From Caryophanales bacterium UBA4278 (GTDB taxonomy: Bacteria > Bacillota_I > Bacilli_A > RFN20 > CAG-826), in NCBI GenBank assembly GCA_002395065.1, contig DGVS01000007.1, positions 77,466 to 141,465 of the forward strand: a stretch of DNA of 64,000 nt, read 5' to 3'. This document shows positions 34,101 to 42,871 of the stretch, in pieces. The position numbers and the translations under genes were made by a program. The number at the start of each line of letters is the position of its first letter. Within the stretch, counting starts at the first letter, position 1. The notes below the pieces were generated by a model. It ran no database searches. It had not been told where the DNA came from and saw only the letters and a program-made list of their open reading frames with translations.

Positions 34101-35309
34101 CAAACTTATAGTTCTGCTCCAATCGTCGAGGAATTCCAATTCGAAAAGAAATATGGGCAAATCTATCCAAGCGATCTAATTAATGACGCCGCAAAACTCC
34201 TTGTCGGTAAAGATAACACTGACATGGGTTCATTATGGATGGTCGGTTATGCCGATTCTCCAGATTCCATCTCCACAGATCAGATTTTAAAGAATGATCG
34301 TAACATTACCCAACTCAATGGATTCTATCCAGTTGGTACTGATCCTCTCACATTTAGTGATGATGATGCCGCGAACAACATTTATGTTGGTAATGCTGAA
34401 AAGACCAACACAATGATTATTCAACAGTTCGTCTTACGATCTGTGAGAAACAACTACTTTACAATCACGAATAAAGAAACTGGTAAAGTCGTTTATCGTT
34501 CCGCATTAGAAGATATGCTTTATGGAACAACAAACGACGAGTACGCCTTATATAAGTCCCATCTTGAAGGTGGCTACCTCAGTGGTGGTTATGTCGCTCA
34601 TAGAGCGTTCGCCATTGTGCCTCTCTATGATGAGTCGACTCGTGCAAGATTCCCAGATGGTAGTTATGAGATTAAGTTTAATTATCAACTCAACGCCACT
34701 GGAGAATGGATTTCTAAATCCTATAACATGCACTTCGATAACACCCCACCAAAGGTGACTAAACTTTATCAACACGAAGGAAAAGTTCGTATTGAAGTCC
34801 AAGATGCTGCATTATCTTATCTCACTGTTGGTTATACCAACATTCCAATGGAATATGATGAGAAACGCCAAGTCTACTTTGTTGATATTGATCCAGACTT
34901 CATTGAATCAAGCATCAGCGAGCTTGGACGTACACTTGATGGACAATATCGTCTCTATTTAAGCCCAGTGGACAAAGCATTTGGCTCGAGTGGAGCGATT
35001 ATCCACTTTAAAGAAACTGGCAATTATGATGACTTCACAATTGTCCAGAATCGTTATTTAAAATCCAACCACGACTTTAAAGTCGGTGAAGATGGCAAGA
35101 TCACATTCATCGAAATCGATGATTATGGCATGGAACATGTTGTGACCTTTGACTCAACAATCTCTGTTGCGGAAGGTCATAAACCTGATGCATCCAAAGA
35201 TCTCGCTGTCGCCATCACCGTTCCAGTTGTGATTGGTGCCGCATTATTTATCGGAGGCACTATTGTGATTACCAAAGGTCTCCGTCGAAAACGCTTAAGA
35301 AAACATTAA
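31179..35309 (+). CDS. Cell-surface subtilisin-like (S8) protease with PA domain
   Basis: 1376 residues from ATG 31179, behind AAGGAGGT; upstream in-frame sequence is the promoter. Signal peptide (1-25), inhibitor-like propeptide (about 30-110), then an S8 domain with Asp174 (VAILDNEF), His282 (YHGSHVAS) and Ser644 (SGTSMSAP). A PA domain (about 470-570, with GKIAVVNRGSISFADK) is inserted, as in lactocepin-type proteinases. Long Fn3-like and beta-rich domains follow. The C-terminal membrane helix ends RRKRLRKH, with no LPXTG. It degrades external proteins. It leads an operon with a peptide importer, as lactococcal PrtP works with Opp. Confidence 0.93.
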   Translation: MKKSRLLCGVIATMSLGTIGVSTGAIKSVEALEPDTRVIVKLNKDIEDISSEEAISQQEKLFSRIRYAVNPNVELINHFNVLNNAMTIKVNKEDIKKIEELSGVEKVYKDKFHVKKSNTKGTTFKVKKAATDEIDQNENVSARTMRKPGYDDGTGNILPGTTYDGEGTVVAILDNEFYFQGETSESAAWHHEVFEPLDESVNVRFKKGEWNTKYKTKFQLFLNAYKNSDTSSGLKLDQPGKEGSLYFNSKVPFYYDYGGSSETGNSSDAIPDFDVHSDLDYHGSHVASITAANAPEYKGIAPKAQLACMKVFTEYKAGDIAKELGFGDSNGGYDSCILQALEDCRTLGVDGINMSLGSDLSEFDDDDLAMETIRKMVEEDSILTSISNGNAGKDSYAFAGGYANWTNEMVETGILGSYANNPASMSIGSAHPDYIYYKTGIRCEDANIAYDDQIVNNERYPSEYDTEFKMRDLVASLEDKLEWVYVPGFGTVNDYNSVKVDGKIAVVNRGSISFADKYANAVSKGAKGLFIINNDPTETDFTFRCSFGDDFYPTMPCAVVLFKDKPYFETKRSGSFTFIEKELSKDSAARTMSSFSSDGARSDLDIKPEITAPGDIIRGAVPPQTAEDKADTPLTTYEYLSGTSMSAPNYAGAQSVVLSKVSGPLIQDGELSDADLKVIKEERKKVNMRLMSTANPMNDAEANPETGKVNYASPRVQGAGMADIYGALNSKVYLEGFKVVNGEEVGLGKSKIELHNNADINKGDVKLSFYAHNEGTETLNYKVKLTVMRPAQAENNKIITDDYNYLGEVDSFEKLPGIQYYDDSYKEVVYTQGTASYKDVYKVTKQLKYYRTEEDFKAETNPVIIEPDTYYVSSQVVDASEGVVYESLPTHKYLSTKDVVLDVIEGQSVSIQPGKSKITINPYSLKDEDKRAILEAYQYGTYIEGFVELIADGFYEDLSMPFLGFYGGGDVIEGQTYSSAPIVEEFQFEKKYGQIYPSDLINDAAKLLVGKDNTDMGSLWMVGYADSPDSISTDQILKNDRNITQLNGFYPVGTDPLTFSDDDAANNIYVGNAEKTNTMIIQQFVLRSVRNNYFTITNKETGKVVYRSALEDMLYGTTNDEYALYKSHLEGGYLSGGYVAHRAFAIVPLYDESTRARFPDGSYEIKFNYQLNATGEWISKSYNMHFDNTPPKVTKLYQHEGKVRIEVQDAALSYLTVGYTNIPMEYDEKRQVYFVDIDPDFIESSISELGRTLDGQYRLYLSPVDKAFGSSGAIIHFKETGNYDDFTIVQNRYLKSNHDFKVGEDGKITFIEIDDYGMEHVVTFDSTISVAEGHKPDASKDLAVAITVPVVIGAALFIGGTIVITKGLRRKRLRKH

Positions 35310-35324
35310 TTAGGAGGTAAACGA

Positions 35325-38300
35325 ATGAAAAAAACTCACATTATATCATTTGCTTTTGCTGCCCTAATGAGTGTTGCAGCTCTTTCAGGCTGTTCGAAAA
35401 ATGGAAGTGATATTCCACTTGAGTTCGACTTCTCCATTGGTATTGAAGGTGATTATTCCGCGTTAGAGATCTCTGATCAAAAGTATCGCCTTGTTGTCTA
35501 TGACAACGGTGTAGATACCCAACGTCGTGAATACACTTACAAATCATCTAATGAAGCCTACGCAAGTGTCGTACCAACCACAGGTTTTATTACCACACAC
35601 GCACCAGGACGAGTCCGATTTACGGTCACCGAAACTAGATCTGGTATTGAAGAATACAAGGTCATTAACGTTATCGAAGCTTCGGATAAAGCAACTGGTG
35701 GATATAACTATTCCGCAGCCGCAACAGAAGAGCAAATTGATGAACGTACAGAAATCCTTGGCAAACTAGAAAAGTATGCCATGGACACACATTTAACTGG
35801 TATTTCTCTATTTGAGAATGGCGGTTATGTCTGTTATAGCGATCGTTCCCATGATTTACTTGGTGATCGTCGTTATGTCACCGGCTTTGGTTATGGTCTA
35901 CTTTCTGATAGTGATCCATTTACTGAACCACTTTCTGGTAGTGCCGTTGATAAAGAATTTCCACTTTACTACCACACCGCAAGTAGTTCTGACCCATTAA
36001 CAATTAATGCGTTAGATGCTTCTGGTAGCCAAGTTAGTGATCTATCTGGCTACATTACTTCAAGTTACTTCTCCACGAAGTTAAACAATGAAGGCACAAA
36101 CGCGATTTGGTATCCGCTTTTAGCGGATCGTAACGCACACGTTACTGATCCAGAAACCGATAACCCAATGATGTTCCATCTTGGACCAAAGAACGGTTCT
36201 GGAATGTATACTGGCTGGAGAATCTATGTCCGTACCGACTTAGCTTATAAGTATAATGGTACCTTAGCTAACCCAGATCCAGCTTACCAATCATTTAACA
36301 ACTACCCAGTGAAATTAGCTGACTACGAATTCGCCCTTCGTTTCCTTTTAACAGGTTCACATAACCTCAAACGTGGTAACGAAATGGCCGCGGATACTTC
36401 GTATGGTATTAAAGGCGCCAATAGCTACAACGCTTTGACTAAGTCATCGACCAGTGACGCCTTTAATGAAACAACCTGGGAAAACATGAAGAAGAGCCAT
36501 AAGCTCGGTATTCGTACTGGTGAAGTCACTGCTGATAAACCAGAGGTTTATGAAGGTGAAGGAAGAAACTATCCAGTTGGTAAATACATTGAGTTTGAAT
36601 TAATCAACCCAATTGACTCATTTACCGCGATGTATACTCTTTCCTCTTCGCTTTATTCACCTCTTCCAAAGGAATTCATCCAGAAGATTGGCGCCCGTGC
36701 TGATGGTGAAATTGATGATGAATCGATCAAACGTGCTTCCAAACGTTATGGAACATTCAACAATAACGATACTGTTCCTTCACAAATGAAGAACAACATT
36801 GTTGAATCAACCATCTGTTTAGGTGCTTACTACTTAAATAAATGGGATAAGGAAACACGTATTGTGTTTACCCATAACACTGATTGGTTCGAATACAAAG
36901 AAGGACGTTACCAAATCGAAGGTGTTCGTATGCGTATCAACACCTCGATTAACGAAAACCCAGACGCCTACTATAACGACTTTATTAATGGTAACCTCGA
37001 CTCCTGTTCTCTCCCACAAAAACACTTAAAGGAGAAGAGTAACGTTGAATTACATTGTCGTAAGGTGCCAGGTGACTCGGTCTTTAAACTAAATGTTAAC
37101 TCTTGTACAAGAGAACAATGGGACGAAAGATTCGGCCCAAGTGGAAAGATTTCTGCTGGACACTCCTGGGATGTTAAACCTTGGATGTCGAACGATGCGT
37201 TCTTAAATGGTTTATTCTGGTCGATTGACCGTAAATCATTCGCTGAAAAACGTGGTGTTGAACCATCGATTAACTATTTTTCTGATAGTTACATGTCTTA
37301 TCCACAAAAGAATATTTCTTATAACTCCACCCAAGCGCATAAAGATGCGGTGAAGTCATACCATAACGTGATCAACAAAGGTGGAGAACAAATTGATGAC
37401 TACGGCTATAACAAAGATAAAGCCGTAACATATTTTAAAACCGCTGTTTCACAACTTGTGAAACAAGGCAAACTGAACTACGGTACTAGTGAAAATCCAA
37501 CCGTGATCAAGATTGAAATCTGGTGGATGTATCAATCAGATATTACTGATTATGGTACCGATATTAAGGGTTATTTTGAAACAGCATTCAATGATCCAAG
37601 TGTCTCGCATGGACGTATTAAATTAAATGTTGTTAATAACGCTGTTACCGTGTGGGAATACGTTTATGACCAACACCTCCAAGTCGGTGAATTTGACCTC
37701 GGCTTTGGTGCGATTAGTGGTAACACATATAACCCATTAAACTTCTTAGAAGTTTTAAAATCAGATAACTCTTCAACATTCACTTTGAACTGGGGTGCTG
37801 ATACTTCCAAGATCGATGACCGTTATCCTCTTGTATATAAGGATAATAAATATTCATTTGATGCTCTTTGGGAAGTTGCTGACCATGGTGGTGTTGTGAA
37901 AGACGGTGTTAACGTCAAACCTGTTGAAGAATGTTATCTTTCAACATTCTCCACTCTTTCTAGCGGCTCAGCTAAGACTGATACTAGCGTAGAACTTGAA
38001 TACAAGTTCGTTGAAGACGTTGGTGAGTCTGTCAAGTTTGCGATGGAATCCGTGTCTCTTTACGTTATTGGCGGCCAAATCTTCGGAGAAGATGATGGTG
38101 TTTCATACGATAAAGACGCACACATGATTACATTAACTTACGATGCCCAGAAAGCCATTGAAGAAAGCATCCAGAAAGCAAATAAATGGGATGCCGCAAC
38201 ATACACGGGAGATGAAAAGTACAAAGATCACTTGACCCGTGAATGTTATAAGAAATACTGGCTCTTTGACGTCACGTATTCGATTAAGATTGGCGAAGGA

Positions 38301-38363
38301 CAAGAAACACTTAACTCTGTTACCGCCGGTCGTACATCAAGTGATGATCCATATGGATATTAA
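35325..38363 (+). CDS. oppA: OppA-like oligopeptide-binding lipoprotein
   Basis: 1012 residues, far longer than the usual 550-650. Lipobox LSGC (Cys23), an Ig-like N-terminal domain (about 35-115, with TYKSSNEAYASVVPTTGFIT), then an SBP_bac_5-like fold. Recognisable parts are LNGLFWSIDRKSFAEKRG near residue 625 and the FDLGFGAISGNTYNPLNFL segment near residue 790. The ribosome binding site AGGAGG is 7 bp upstream. It would capture peptides, probably products of the upstream protease, and deliver them to OppBC. The size suggests added domains, perhaps to reach the protease or hold long peptides (inference). Confidence 0.85.
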   Translation: MKKTHIISFAFAALMSVAALSGCSKNGSDIPLEFDFSIGIEGDYSALEISDQKYRLVVYDNGVDTQRREYTYKSSNEAYASVVPTTGFITTHAPGRVRFTVTETRSGIEEYKVINVIEASDKATGGYNYSAAATEEQIDERTEILGKLEKYAMDTHLTGISLFENGGYVCYSDRSHDLLGDRRYVTGFGYGLLSDSDPFTEPLSGSAVDKEFPLYYHTASSSDPLTINALDASGSQVSDLSGYITSSYFSTKLNNEGTNAIWYPLLADRNAHVTDPETDNPMMFHLGPKNGSGMYTGWRIYVRTDLAYKYNGTLANPDPAYQSFNNYPVKLADYEFALRFLLTGSHNLKRGNEMAADTSYGIKGANSYNALTKSSTSDAFNETTWENMKKSHKLGIRTGEVTADKPEVYEGEGRNYPVGKYIEFELINPIDSFTAMYTLSSSLYSPLPKEFIQKIGARADGEIDDESIKRASKRYGTFNNNDTVPSQMKNNIVESTICLGAYYLNKWDKETRIVFTHNTDWFEYKEGRYQIEGVRMRINTSINENPDAYYNDFINGNLDSCSLPQKHLKEKSNVELHCRKVPGDSVFKLNVNSCTREQWDERFGPSGKISAGHSWDVKPWMSNDAFLNGLFWSIDRKSFAEKRGVEPSINYFSDSYMSYPQKNISYNSTQAHKDAVKSYHNVINKGGEQIDDYGYNKDKAVTYFKTAVSQLVKQGKLNYGTSENPTVIKIEIWWMYQSDITDYGTDIKGYFETAFNDPSVSHGRIKLNVVNNAVTVWEYVYDQHLQVGEFDLGFGAISGNTYNPLNFLEVLKSDNSSTFTLNWGADTSKIDDRYPLVYKDNKYSFDALWEVADHGGVVKDGVNVKPVEECYLSTFSTLSSGSAKTDTSVELEYKFVEDVGESVKFAMESVSLYVIGGQIFGEDDGVSYDKDAHMITLTYDAQKAIEESIQKANKWDAATYTGDEKYKDHLTRECYKKYWLFDVTYSIKIGEGQETLNSVTAGRTSSDDPYGY

Positions 38364-38382
38364 TAGTGAAAGGAGAAAATTG

Positions 38383-39573
38383 ATGAAAAAGAAAACACAT
38401 ATTCTACTTCTTCCACTGATGTTCTTGTTAGTGGGCTGTAATAGCAGTGCACACCAAGAATTTTCACCAAGCGAATCTGGTTCATATTCACCTGTTTCGA
38501 TTCAGGACCTCTCATTCTTTGCTTTAAAGGATGTTGATGTTTCGATTACTGTTGATGAAACATATGAATTACGTTCCATTTTTAATCCAGTGCTTTCACC
38601 TCTTCCAAGTGTCACATATGTTTCTAGTGACCCAAGCGTTGTCAGTGTCAGCACTAGCGGAATCATCACCGGAAAAAGTAGCGGTTTTGCAAAAATAACC
38701 GCAAATTGCGGTCAATTTTCGAGTGAATGTACCGTTAGCGTAACTAAAGCAAACTCGAAAACTACCGCAGTCACGAATTTAAATCAGATTTTTAAGGAAC
38801 AAAATAAAGAATCCTTTGTCAAACCTGATTATCTTGCTGTTCATGAACGATCCAATTATGTCCTTTATAAGGATGGCGAAATCATGAACGAAAGTGAAGG
38901 CTTTGAAGAGACAGTCATGTCCAAAGAAAACGCCTATATTTATATTAATGATACATACGAAAAACGCTATGGCGTCGTTGGTGGTAACCCAACTTATTCC
39001 GTTGGAATGTGGCTCTTCTATTGTACCGAGGAATTTGAAACGTTCATTTTCCATGAGACACATGGTGTTCGTCGTTATTTAAAGGTTGACTGTGCGAAAT
39101 ACATCGAGTCTGGTGACCGTTGGGGCGCGATTGGCGAAGTGATGGGTAACATCTTTACTAACTATTTCTCCATCTTAGAGCGTCAATACCTCACCGTTGC
39201 CGATGCAGCTACACTCAAATCAGAAGTAATCTCAAACGTCGCGGAGGCTCGTGCTGATGATTATGGCGGTGCCTATGCTAACAGCAAAGATGTCTATAAG
39301 AAACAAAAAATGGATTACGATTTACAACGCATTTTTGGAATTCCAGCATCTGGTGGACTTTGTGACATCGAGATGAGCGATGAATACTACTTTAGCGATA
39401 ACTACTGCAAATATTGTAACTTTGCCCAGGTTACAAGCTATAACTGGAGAGGGAATGACTATGTTTACGACCAACGTGGTTGGAGAGCATACGACATTGA
39501 AGCGAAACCTCTATATTATCCAGATATTAAAGCGGAAGGTTGGACCGAAGGAGAAGATATCTTTGATATCTAA
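38383..39573 (+). CDS. Orphan lipoprotein of the opp operon with Big_2 domain
   Basis: 396 residues from ATG 38383, after AAAGGAG. Lipobox LLVGC (Cys16), then a Big_2 domain (about 35-120: YVSSDPSVVSVSTSGIITGK). A domain of about 270 residues follows that I do not recognise; it contains YIYINDTYEKRYGVVGG, IFHETHGVRRYLKVD and paired cysteines in DNYCKYCNFAQ. Because it sits between OppA and OppB, it may be an accessory part of the transporter or a second substrate-capture protein. No enzyme motif is evident. Confidence 0.7.
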   Translation: MKKKTHILLLPLMFLLVGCNSSAHQEFSPSESGSYSPVSIQDLSFFALKDVDVSITVDETYELRSIFNPVLSPLPSVTYVSSDPSVVSVSTSGIITGKSSGFAKITANCGQFSSECTVSVTKANSKTTAVTNLNQIFKEQNKESFVKPDYLAVHERSNYVLYKDGEIMNESEGFEETVMSKENAYIYINDTYEKRYGVVGGNPTYSVGMWLFYCTEEFETFIFHETHGVRRYLKVDCAKYIESGDRWGAIGEVMGNIFTNYFSILERQYLTVADAATLKSEVISNVAEARADDYGGAYANSKDVYKKQKMDYDLQRIFGIPASGGLCDIEMSDEYYFSDNYCKYCNFAQVTSYNWRGNDYVYDQRGWRAYDIEAKPLYYPDIKAEGWTEGEDIFDI

Positions 39574-39599
39574 TCTCGTTATTAGGAAAGGAGAAAAAA

Positions 39600-40658
39600 A
39601 TGCTTAAGTACTCAATTAAACGTATCATTCTAGCATTCGTGACCACGTTCATTATTTTGACGCTCACATTTTTCCTCATTAAATCACTTGGTCCAGCTAA
39701 AATCGCTTCTAGCAAACCAGCGGAAGTTTACTCCTTCTATGAAACACAAGTCGAATACGGATACTGTGTCTCCTTTGACTCAATTCATCCAGAACTAGGA
39801 AGCTTCTTAGCTAAGTATGATGTCCCGGGCACTAGTAAGGTCATCTACTATTATGAAAAACCGATTGTTGAACAATACGGTGAATGGATTAAAAACATTG
39901 TTACCAAATTTGACTGGGGTCGTTCCACACATATTGACCCAGGCGCAAGCGCCATCTATATCATTGCGGAACGTTTACCAGTTTCCTTAAAGATTAATAT
40001 TATTTCTGTTGTTTTATCCGTTCCACTTGGAATCGGCTTAGGTATCTTAGCCGGTTTAAAGAAAAATACCTGGGTTGACCACACCATCTCCACATCCGTC
40101 ATGGTGTTCATCTCCATTCCATCGTTCGTTGTTATTACCTTCCTCCTTTGGGGCTTAGCGTATCATGGCAACTTACCAACCGAATGGCCAACCCCTGATA
40201 AATCAGATGGAGTGAAAGCACTTGGTTATATTATTCCAGTCTTATCTCTATCATTTGGTTCGATCTGCGGCTACACCCGTTTCGTTCGTGCGGAACTTTG
40301 TGAAGTTATGTCGAGTGAATACTTATTACTCGCCCGAACCAAAGGCTTAACCAAACGTCAAGCCATTATGCGTCACGCTTTACGTAACGCATTCGTCCCA
40401 ATTCTTCCATCGATCCTTGCCGAATTCATCGGTATCTTCTCTGGATCAATGATTCTTGAAAAGATTTATAGCATTGGTGGAATTGGAGACTTATATATTC
40501 GTGCTCTTTCTGCAGGTAATACCGCGGACAGAGACTTAAACGTTTTAATGGTTGATATGGCCATCTTCACGATTGTCGGATTACTTGCGGGAGTAATTCT
40601 CGACCTCTCTTATGGCTTTATTGATCCACGTATTCGTATGGGAGAAAAGAACTCATAA
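39600..40658 (+). CDS. oppB: Oligopeptide ABC transporter permease OppB
   Basis: 352 residues. An N-terminal helix (about 8-30) is followed by an external loop of about 90 residues, then five helices. The EAA-type cytoplasmic loop is visible as ARTKGLTKRQAIMRHALRNA near residue 247. Length is close to the family norm. AAAGGAG precedes the ATG. Its stop overlaps the OppC start by one base (TAATG). It forms the channel with OppC. Confidence 0.93.
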   Translation: MLKYSIKRIILAFVTTFIILTLTFFLIKSLGPAKIASSKPAEVYSFYETQVEYGYCVSFDSIHPELGSFLAKYDVPGTSKVIYYYEKPIVEQYGEWIKNIVTKFDWGRSTHIDPGASAIYIIAERLPVSLKINIISVVLSVPLGIGLGILAGLKKNTWVDHTISTSVMVFISIPSFVVITFLLWGLAYHGNLPTEWPTPDKSDGVKALGYIIPVLSLSFGSICGYTRFVRAELCEVMSSEYLLLARTKGLTKRQAIMRHALRNAFVPILPSILAEFIGIFSGSMILEKIYSIGGIGDLYIRALSAGNTADRDLNVLMVDMAIFTIVGLLAGVILDLSYGFIDPRIRMGEKNS

Positions 40659-42871
40659 TGAAAAAGAAAAATGATGAATTTGAACTTCTAAAAGATTTAC
40701 CTGAGGCCGCCCGCGATCCTGAGATCAAGGCTGAAGATTTTGAACTTGTCGCCACAGATACGACAATTCATGAACAGAAGTTCCAAACTAAACCAACAAC
40801 CTTCTTCCGTGACTGCTTAAGAAGATTCCGCAAAAACAAATCTTCTGTTGTTGCGACATGTATTTTGGGTGTCTTATTGCTTTTAGCAATCATTGTTCCA
40901 ATTGCTTCACCATATGATGTTAGTGCTGATGCAACAAACCTCGACTTTGAATACCTTGAACCAAAACTATTTGATGCTGGTACAGGATTCTGGGATGGAA
41001 CAAGAAGATACGAAAACTACTCTGTTGACGTTAGTGCTAAACCAGACGCCAAAACTGAAGAAGAAAAACAAGAATACTGGTGGCCAAACAAGACTTTCTT
41101 TAGAGAGTCTGCCATTAGTAAAAAAGAATTCTCGGATGAAACATACATCAATTCCATCTCTGACTATGGTAAAGACGGATTTATCCGTCATACCTTAGTG
41201 AAGGATATGAAAGATGATTATGCCGAATTATCCACCCAAATCATCGAGGAAGAACTTGATTTAACAACAACTTCCATCAAAATTACTTCTTTTGATACTT
41301 ATGATCTAGACAAGATTAATCTTCTTCCAAAAGAAGAAGCTCAACCACTTGATAGTAACTACACCTTAACGGAAGCTGGTCTCTATCTTGTTGCGATTGA
41401 TGAAGATAGTGAAGATCCAACAAAAGAAGTTAAAACTTATTATGAAATTGTTGAACCAAAGATGACTCAAGACATTGGCTCAGCTGTTTTAAGTAAGAAA
41501 ACTGCAGCAGTGGATGTAGCTACTGCTTTAGCACAGCACGGTGAAACACGCACTTCATTTAAGAAGTACTACTTCACTGTTGGTATCGAAAACAAACACG
41601 AAAACAAGAATAAATGTACCTTAATTAAGTCTCTTGTTTTTGATGTTAGTGGAAACGAAGAAATCAAATCCATGTTATGCGACTATGAAAAAGTTGTTGA
41701 TGAACAAACAGTCCAGAACAATGGTGCTTCCTTTACTGATGCTTCTAGCTCCTTTAGAGAGGAACCAGAAGATAAGTACGATAAGAACAAACCAAATTAT
41801 GCTTACTTAACTCATAACTCGAACCGCGGTAAAGGTATCTTTATGTCTAAGACATACCTTGTCTCATTCGTTTATGACACATATGAAGCAAAACTTGGTA
41901 CACGTTTAACCACAGTTTCTTATAGTGACCTCAAAGCTTACTCTCGTGCTCATGTTTCTACCAGGAACAAATGGGGTAAGAAACTGATGAATATCAACAT
42001 TGACATCACCGACGAAGGTGGTGCATGGCATGTTGATGAATCAACATTCATTTGTGAAATCCTTGAGCCAGAACTTTGTCCGTTAGCGAAAAATCTCACG
42101 ATTGACGATATCTGGGTCCATCCAGATGGCGATGGTTTCATCATCGAAGGCTATGTGACGATGTATAAGTACTATGGTTATAGTACAATGCCAAAATTTA
42201 TCCTTGGTACCGATAAGAATGGTAAAGACATGTTTAAATACGTCTTTGACGGTCTACGTTGGTCCCTCCTACTTGGTATCATCTCTTCCGCCGTCTGCTT
42301 TGTCTTCGGTTTGATCTGGGGTGCCATCTGCGGATATTTCGGTGGCAACGTTGACTTAATCATGGAACGCTTTACCGATATTCTCTCTGGTATTCCATGG
42401 ATTGTCGTAATGACTTTAGTCATCATTCACCTAGGTTCGAACTTTGTATCGTTTGCGATCGCTTTGTGTCTAACCGGGTGGATTGGAACAGCGGCAACAA
42501 CGCGAACGCAGTTCTATCGATTTAGATCTCGAGAATACGTTTTAGCGTCTCGTACATTAGGCGCAAGCGATGCTCGACTCATTTCCAAACACATCTTACC
42601 AAACGCGATGGGTACAATTATTACCTCAGCGGTCTTAATGATCCCAAGTGTCATCTTCTCTGAAGCAACGATTTCCTACTTAGGACTTGGCTTTAAGAAC
42701 TTAAGTTCACTTGGTGTTATTCTCTCGAATAACCAGACTGAGTTACAACAGTATCCATATCTATTAATCTTCCCAGCCGTCATTATTGCCTTGTTAATGA
42801 TTTCATTTAACTTATTTGGTAATGGATTACGTGATGCGGTGAACCCAAGCTTGAAAGGAGAAGGTGAATAA
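40658..42871 (+). CDS. oppC: Oligopeptide ABC transporter permease OppC with giant external insertion
   Basis: 737 residues against a usual length of about 300. An N-terminal cytoplasmic segment and first helix (63-84) lead into about 420 extra residues (about 88-505), which should be external. The normal OppC core resumes at FILGTDKNGKDMFKYVFDG (near 515), with five helices and an EAA loop (SRTLGASDARLISKHILPNA, near 630). The insertion is rich in Lys, Asp, Glu, Ser and Thr, and I recognise no domain in it. It could dock OppA, the orphan lipoprotein or the protease. Overlaps oppD by one base. Confidence 0.9.
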   Translation: MKKKNDEFELLKDLPEAARDPEIKAEDFELVATDTTIHEQKFQTKPTTFFRDCLRRFRKNKSSVVATCILGVLLLLAIIVPIASPYDVSADATNLDFEYLEPKLFDAGTGFWDGTRRYENYSVDVSAKPDAKTEEEKQEYWWPNKTFFRESAISKKEFSDETYINSISDYGKDGFIRHTLVKDMKDDYAELSTQIIEEELDLTTTSIKITSFDTYDLDKINLLPKEEAQPLDSNYTLTEAGLYLVAIDEDSEDPTKEVKTYYEIVEPKMTQDIGSAVLSKKTAAVDVATALAQHGETRTSFKKYYFTVGIENKHENKNKCTLIKSLVFDVSGNEEIKSMLCDYEKVVDEQTVQNNGASFTDASSSFREEPEDKYDKNKPNYAYLTHNSNRGKGIFMSKTYLVSFVYDTYEAKLGTRLTTVSYSDLKAYSRAHVSTRNKWGKKLMNINIDITDEGGAWHVDESTFICEILEPELCPLAKNLTIDDIWVHPDGDGFIIEGYVTMYKYYGYSTMPKFILGTDKNGKDMFKYVFDGLRWSLLLGIISSAVCFVFGLIWGAICGYFGGNVDLIMERFTDILSGIPWIVVMTLVIIHLGSNFVSFAIALCLTGWIGTAATTRTQFYRFRSREYVLASRTLGASDARLISKHILPNAMGTIITSAVLMIPSVIFSEATISYLGLGFKNLSSLGVILSNNQTELQQYPYLLIFPAVIIALLMISFNLFGNGLRDAVNPSLKGEGE

